The notes beneath the pieces were generated by a model. It did not search any database. It saw nothing but the letters and a program-made list of their open reading frames with translations, and was not told the DNA's origin. 6,868 nucleotides of DNA from Pseudomonadota bacterium. GTDB lineage: Bacteria > Pseudomonadota > Alphaproteobacteria > Rhizobiales > Hyphomicrobiaceae. Of the stretch, positions 6,548-6,868 are shown piece after piece. Position numbers and translations under genes: made by a program. Numbering within the stretch: position 1 is the first letter of the stretch; each line of letters starts with the position of its first letter. Where the stretch lies: positions 1 to 6,868 of the forward strand of contig JAKALI010000222.1 in the NCBI GenBank assembly GCA_021813195.1, read 5' to 3'.

Positions 6548-6816
6548 AAGTGGGTCACAAAAAACCATACAACGAGCGGTACGACACGATATTCTACGAC
6601 TATAGATAAGTCATTTATGTAATATCGGATTTTTCGCCTAGTCTGTACCATCCATCATCGGAGCAATACTGAAGCGTCTTTGCAGCACTGTTGCGCTCGG
6701 TGCTTGCGTAACGGCGGCCTCGCAGGAAATGAAAACCATCTGATGGCCGCTTATTCTGACCTATTATCGCCCATTTCAAAATCGCGCAATCTTCCTTATC
6801 TCCCCGTCCAATACAT

Positions 6817-6853
6817 CCCCGGCGCGGGCACAAAGCATTCAATCCGCGCGGGG
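6817..6853. repeat. GC-rich inverted repeat with one bulge near the right edge
   Basis: CCCC-G-GCGCGG (6817-6827) pairs with CCGCGCGGGG (6844-6853) with a single bulged G and a 16-base loop. No T-run follows within view on either strand. It might belong to the leader or terminator of a gene beyond the edge. Confidence 0.35.
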
Positions 6854-6868
6854 ACCTTAAATACGACG

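Larger units (their letters stand above)
6485..6868. other. Intergenic tail, no gene recognised
   Basis: These 384 bases hold no frame that I can support. The part around 6495-6660 is visibly more AT-rich than the genes to the left and contains an inverted repeat (6522-6547) and a run of six A (6559-6564 region). The minus frame at 6615-6842 (75 codons) and the minus frame at 6380-6568 show no family motif. The end carries a GC-rich hairpin (6817-6853). The change in composition could mark a boundary between gene blocks or an old insertion. Confidence 0.55.

Noticed and set aside
6380..6568. Possible transposase remnant on the minus strand
   Set aside because: The 62-codon product shows no DDE or other transposase motif, and no matching terminal repeats or target duplication are visible.
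6587..6634. Terminator-like arrangement: CGATATT and AATATCG arms followed by TTTTT
   Set aside because: The stem is AT-rich and only seven bases with a 27-base loop, so a stable intrinsic terminator is unlikely.

Overview
The window is GC-rich, tightly packed and uses GTG as well as ATG starts. Its gene content (a CoxL-like molybdenum hydroxylase, a family-3 amino-acid ABC importer and a DUF1989 protein) is typical of a metabolically versatile soil or plant-associated proteobacterium. An alphaproteobacterium of the Rhizobiales type is my best guess, from the style of the proteins only. No ribosomal RNA, tRNA, CRISPR array or complete mobile element is visible.

Left third (1-2085, minus strand): one uninterrupted open frame of 695 codons runs off the left edge. 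It encodes the large, molybdopterin-binding subunit of a xanthine dehydrogenase/CO dehydrogenase-family molybdenum hydroxylase. The catalytic C-terminus lies outside the window.

Middle (2086-2566): a 481-base divergent intergenic region with no convincing gene. It holds a perfect palindrome overlapping a possible -10 box, a 10-base direct repeat with 15-base period, and a long imperfect hairpin in the presumed leader of the right-hand operon.

Right part (2567-6269, plus strand): a compact five-gene operon. In order: a periplasmic family-3 solute-binding protein, two HisM/HisQ-type permeases, a HisP-type ATPase, and a DUF1989 (urea-carboxylase-associated) protein. Within the transporter, the binding protein and first permease are 24 bases apart and the later joints overlap (ATGA, TGATG). 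DUF1989 follows after a short gap. A weak 71-codon frame overlaps the DUF1989 stop codon. The last ~385 bases look non-coding, are more AT-rich in part, and contain several inverted repeats.

Working together (inference): the ABC system probably imports a small nitrogenous solute (basic amino acid, opine, guanidino compound, ectoine-like or other). The DUF1989 enzyme, a relative of the carboxyguanidine deiminase subunits, would act on a C-N bond in the cytoplasm. The divergent molybdenum hydroxylase may hydroxylate the same compound or a breakdown product. The substrate cannot be named from the sequence. The combination without urea carboxylase or a second DUF1989 partner in view is the most interesting part of the window.
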